Part shown: piece by piece, positions 62,151 to 64,000 of the stretch
How positions within the stretch are numbered: the first letter of the stretch is position 1
How the letters are laid out: every line of letters starts with the position of its first letter
Assembly: GCF_042684485.1 (NCBI RefSeq)
Contig: NZ_JBHULM010000007.1
Span: forward strand, 62,001 to 126,000
Source: Oceanihabitans gracilariae
Lineage (GTDB): Bacteria > Bacteroidota > Bacteroidia > Flavobacteriales > Flavobacteriaceae
DNA: 64,000 bases
Reading direction: 5' to 3'
Translations under genes and position numbers: made by a program
Notes under the pieces: generated by a model
The model's input: the letters and a program-made list of their open reading frames with translations, nothing else
What the model was told of the DNA's origin: nothing
Database searches by the model: none

Positions 62151-62289
62151 GTGCTGTAACGTGTTTTTATATGGTTTTTTGCGTGTATGCGTGCGAGGAT
62201 TTTCCGAAGGAAAATCAGACGTAGCAAACGTGCAACGACCTTTAAATTTAGCACAAAATAGCAATTTTTTATATACGTTGTTGTAGCAC
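62151..62289 (-). repeat. attC-like site s33, GATTTTCC class
   Basis: GTGCTGTAAC (62151-62160) to GTTGTAGCAC (62280-62289); stem GATTTTCC-GAA-GGAAAATC, middle as in s14, s15 and s18. Confidence 0.77.
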
Positions 62290-62296
62290 GTTTTTT

Positions 62297-62566
62297 TTAT
62301 TCAAGCTTTTTTTTTGTTCTTTCTCTTATTAACAGAAAACTCATAATTGTAAATATACTTATTCCAATTACTAATAATCCGTATTTGAATAATCCTGTTA
62401 GCAAAAAGGTCAGAAATCCACGATAACGACCTTTTTCAGATATTTGAACCAGTTCAGAAATGATGTTAGAGTTCTCTAATAAGAAATAACAGATAATACA
62501 GGCTAAACTAATTATATAGAGCCTTATGATTTTAAATTTTCTATTTAATGTCATCTTCAGTTCCAA
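62297..62566 (-). CDS. Hypothetical small membrane protein
   Basis: 89 residues, three helices (about 13-31, 48-58 and 58-80). It starts inside the end of the GspG-like gene (26-base overlap, or 14 bases from the second ATG at 62554), so the two are translated together in one two-gene cassette. Confidence 0.68.
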   Translation of the reverse strand: MELKMTLNRKFKIIRLYIISLACIICYFLLENSNIISELVQISEKGRYRGFLTFLLTGLFKYGLLVIGISIFTIMSFLLIRERTKKKLE

Positions 62567-63002
62567 GTTTTCCGTCTGAACCAGCAGACGTTATTAAAAA
62601 TCCTTTTCCCTTCTCTGTAATCGTAAATTCATATTCTCGATTCCAAGCATCTTTTGTCCAATCTTTTCTTAAAGGACTATTTCCGATTAAATCATTCAAT
62701 TCTGTTGGATATTTTCCGAGATTTTTATTCCAGTTTTCCATTCTCTCGCTCATTTCCGTTATTTCTTTTTTCGTTTTTTCTGGAAATGCAGATTTTCTTT
62801 GATAAGTTAAAAACAGAATAGCACTTATACTTCCAATGACTAAAACAGCAATAAACATTAATGCACTTGGTTGCATAAAATATTTTTGAATCGGTCTTTT
62901 GATTCCGTCTTCTTTTTCTTTTTTCCTTATCCGTTTTTGATGTTTATAATCTTCACGAATTAGTCCGAATTCAGCTAAAGTCGAAAGTATTAATTCTATC
63001 AT
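62541..63002 (-). CDS. Membrane protein with GspG-like C-terminal domain
   Basis: 153 residues: a basic N-terminal part (HQKRIRKKEKEDGIKRPIQK), one membrane helix (about 52-70), and the type II secretion major-pseudopilin C-terminal motif (RKDWTKDAWNREYEFTI … SAGSDGKLGTEDDI), where the acidic SDGxxGxEDDI loop binds calcium in GspG. There is no prepilin peptidase site, so it is not a normal pseudopilin. The cassette ends GTTGTAGCAC/GTGCTACAAC are a perfect 10-base match. Confidence 0.82.
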   Translation of the reverse strand: MIELILSTLAEFGLIREDYKHQKRIRKKEKEDGIKRPIQKYFMQPSALMFIAVLVIGSISAILFLTYQRKSAFPEKTKKEITEMSERMENWNKNLGKYPTELNDLIGNSPLRKDWTKDAWNREYEFTITEKGKGFLITSAGSDGKLGTEDDIK

Positions 63003-63020
63003 TTAGTTCGTTTCTCAAAT

Positions 63021-63230
63021 GTGCTACAACTTATTTATATGCGTGTATAACCAACGCTTTATTTCTATTATAGGTTGTATACTAGTGCTTTTTATTTTAG
63101 ATTTTAAATAATTAGTATCTCCATTTAAGTATAGCAATAAAGTTACTAAATATTTACGGATCAATAAAGTCCGAGAGGATTTTTGTAAGTAGGCGAGAAG
63201 TCAGTAATAATTATATATGGTGTTGGTAAC
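63021..63230 (-). repeat. attC-like site s34, long form with a shortened insert
   Basis: GTGCTACAAC (63021-63030), about 55 bases of the long insert (TTATTTATATGCGTGTATAA…), a divergent middle with GTCCGAGAGGATTTTTG, and GTTGGTAAC (63222-63230). The partner core should lie beyond the right edge of the window. Confidence 0.7.
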
Positions 63231-63248
63231 TTGCTTTGTATTCTATTG

Positions 63249-64000
63249 CTAATCTTGCCATATATAGTTTAATAATGGGTCATTGCCATTTATTAAATCA
63301 CTAAGCTGAATTTTAATTTCTTTATCTGGAATAATGCCTTTATCTAGTTCTAATTTAGGAACATTGACAGATTCTCTTTCTGTGCCTATTTGCAAACCAA
63401 GTTTTGTGTTTTGTAATGATGTTGCTCTTCTACCTGGATGCGTACTGTAAGTGCCTCCAGTTTCTTCTCCTATTATGGTTGCTAATTGATTATGTTTTAC
63501 AACCGCTAACATATGTGCTGTTGCAGATGCACAACGACCATCTGTTAATATATACGTCTTAATAGCATTCACGTTATTTGTTGTTTTAGGTTTTACGGTT
63601 ATTGGCCTATTTGGTCTTTCATTTAAGTCGTTATCTTCATAAAAATCAACTTCTTTTTCAATGATATAGGATAATAAATATGCAGTGCATTCTGGGTTTC
63701 CACCTCTATTTCCTCTTAAATCAAACGCCACTTTACTTATATTTTTATCTTTTATTTTTTTCATATAAGTATCTATCGTCTCCTTAAAAAAAACGATATT
63801 CTCTCTACCTCTTGGGAAATAGTTGAAGTTCTTAATCTTGATTATTGCAGTTTTATGTTCTTGATTAATTTCTAGGCCTAATCTAGGCTTATTGATTATT
63901 TCTGTTTTGTATTTAGGAGCAGGTTCATCAATATAAAAGGTTGTTGTAATGATTTCTAAAGAATTGTAAGGCTTAAATTTTATTTTGTATTCAGAATCAA
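63249..64000 (-). CDS. S41 family peptidase (partial, runs off the right edge)
   Basis: At least 250 residues; the frame stays open to the window edge, so an internal ATG at 63764 is not the start. The S41 core is visible: VAFDLRGNRGGNPE, the catalytic Ser in DGRCASATAHMLA and GEETGGTYSTHPG, and the C-terminal strand PDKEIKIQLSD. Its left cassette word is GTTGGTAAC. A probable periplasmic protease related to CtpA. Confidence 0.87.
   Translation of the reverse strand, partial: DSEYKIKFKPYNSLEIITTTFYIDEPAPKYKTEIINKPRLGLEINQEHKTAIIKIKNFNYFPRGRENIVFFKETIDTYMKKIKDKNISKVAFDLRGNRGGNPECTAYLLSYIIEKEVDFYEDNDLNERPNRPITVKPKTTNNVNAIKTYILTDGRCASATAHMLAVVKHNQLATIIGEETGGTYSTHPGRRATSLQNTKLGLQIGTERESVNVPKLELDKGIIPDKEIKIQLSDLINGNDPLLNYIWQD

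Noticed and set aside
5197..63230. The regular repeats as a CRISPR array
   Set aside because: Units are 40-450 bases, diverged, and separated by whole genes; no short identical repeats and no cas genes.
5197..63230. The matched end words as transposon inverted repeats
   Set aside because: Transposon ends would be the same for all copies and sit with a transposase; here every cassette has its own word and no transposase is present.
63249..63764. The S41 gene as a complete short protein starting at 63764
   Set aside because: The frame continues without a stop to the window edge and the upstream residues look like the normal N-terminal part of the domain.

Overview
The window looks like a piece of a Flavobacteriaceae (Bacteroidota) chromosome. 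The DNA is very AT-rich. One protein ends in a type IX secretion (por) sorting domain, there are six DUF6090-type proteins, and one promoter matches the Bacteroidota TTG-N20-TAnnTTTG form. No tRNA, rRNA or CRISPR was seen.

Layout. (1) Bases 1-5100 are ordinary chromosome: the end of a YfhO-like membrane protein, a glycosyltransferase and a polysaccharide flippase on the + strand, then an Arg/Asn-rich secreted protein and RidA on the - strand. (2) Bases 5197-43412 and 59469-64000 form one long array of small gene cassettes, nearly all coded on the - strand, separated by about 34 related but divergent repeats (s1-s34 in the feature list). Each repeat starts with AAC (sometimes AAT) and ends with GTT (sometimes ATT or GTA) on the + strand. 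The bases next to AAC and GTT differ at every site. The GTT-side word in front of a cassette is usually the reverse complement of the AAC-side word behind the same cassette, over 8-10 bases in about 16 cassettes. The two words at one repeat do not match each other. This is the arrangement of an integron: the cassette carries both TTRRRY and the complementary inverse core of its own attC. I read the region as an integron-like array (or a CALIN, attC sites without an integrase) of a type I do not recognise. No integron integrase lies in the window. From the gene orientation the attI/intI end should lie to the right of base 64000, if it still exists.

Cassette contents are typical of such arrays: mostly single genes for small lipoproteins, secreted proteins, small membrane proteins and DUF proteins (DUF4269, DUF4259, DUF6090). 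There are also a thioesterase, a HAD phosphatase, an amidohydrolase, two S41 peptidases, TPR and PD40 proteins, and a GspG-like protein. A few cassettes hold short operons: hydrolase/ECF sigma/membrane protein; ArsR/CBU_0592/SDR; oxygenase/SDR/cupin/nitroreductase with a divergent HxlR regulator. A 270-320 base non-coding sequence is built into seven of the repeats, always in the same place and orientation.

(3) Bases 43412-59468 are a 16-kb integrative element that has entered the array exactly at the GTT of one attC-like site, leaving the 9-bp direct repeat ACACGGTGT. It carries a tyrosine recombinase, an excisionase-like HTH protein, a DUF3987 replication protein, an XRE regulator, a type III restriction-modification system (mod and res with a RhuM-family gene between them), a Clp-fold serine protease with a small partner, and DUF6943 and DUF6266 proteins. 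It has no visible relaxase or conjugation genes.
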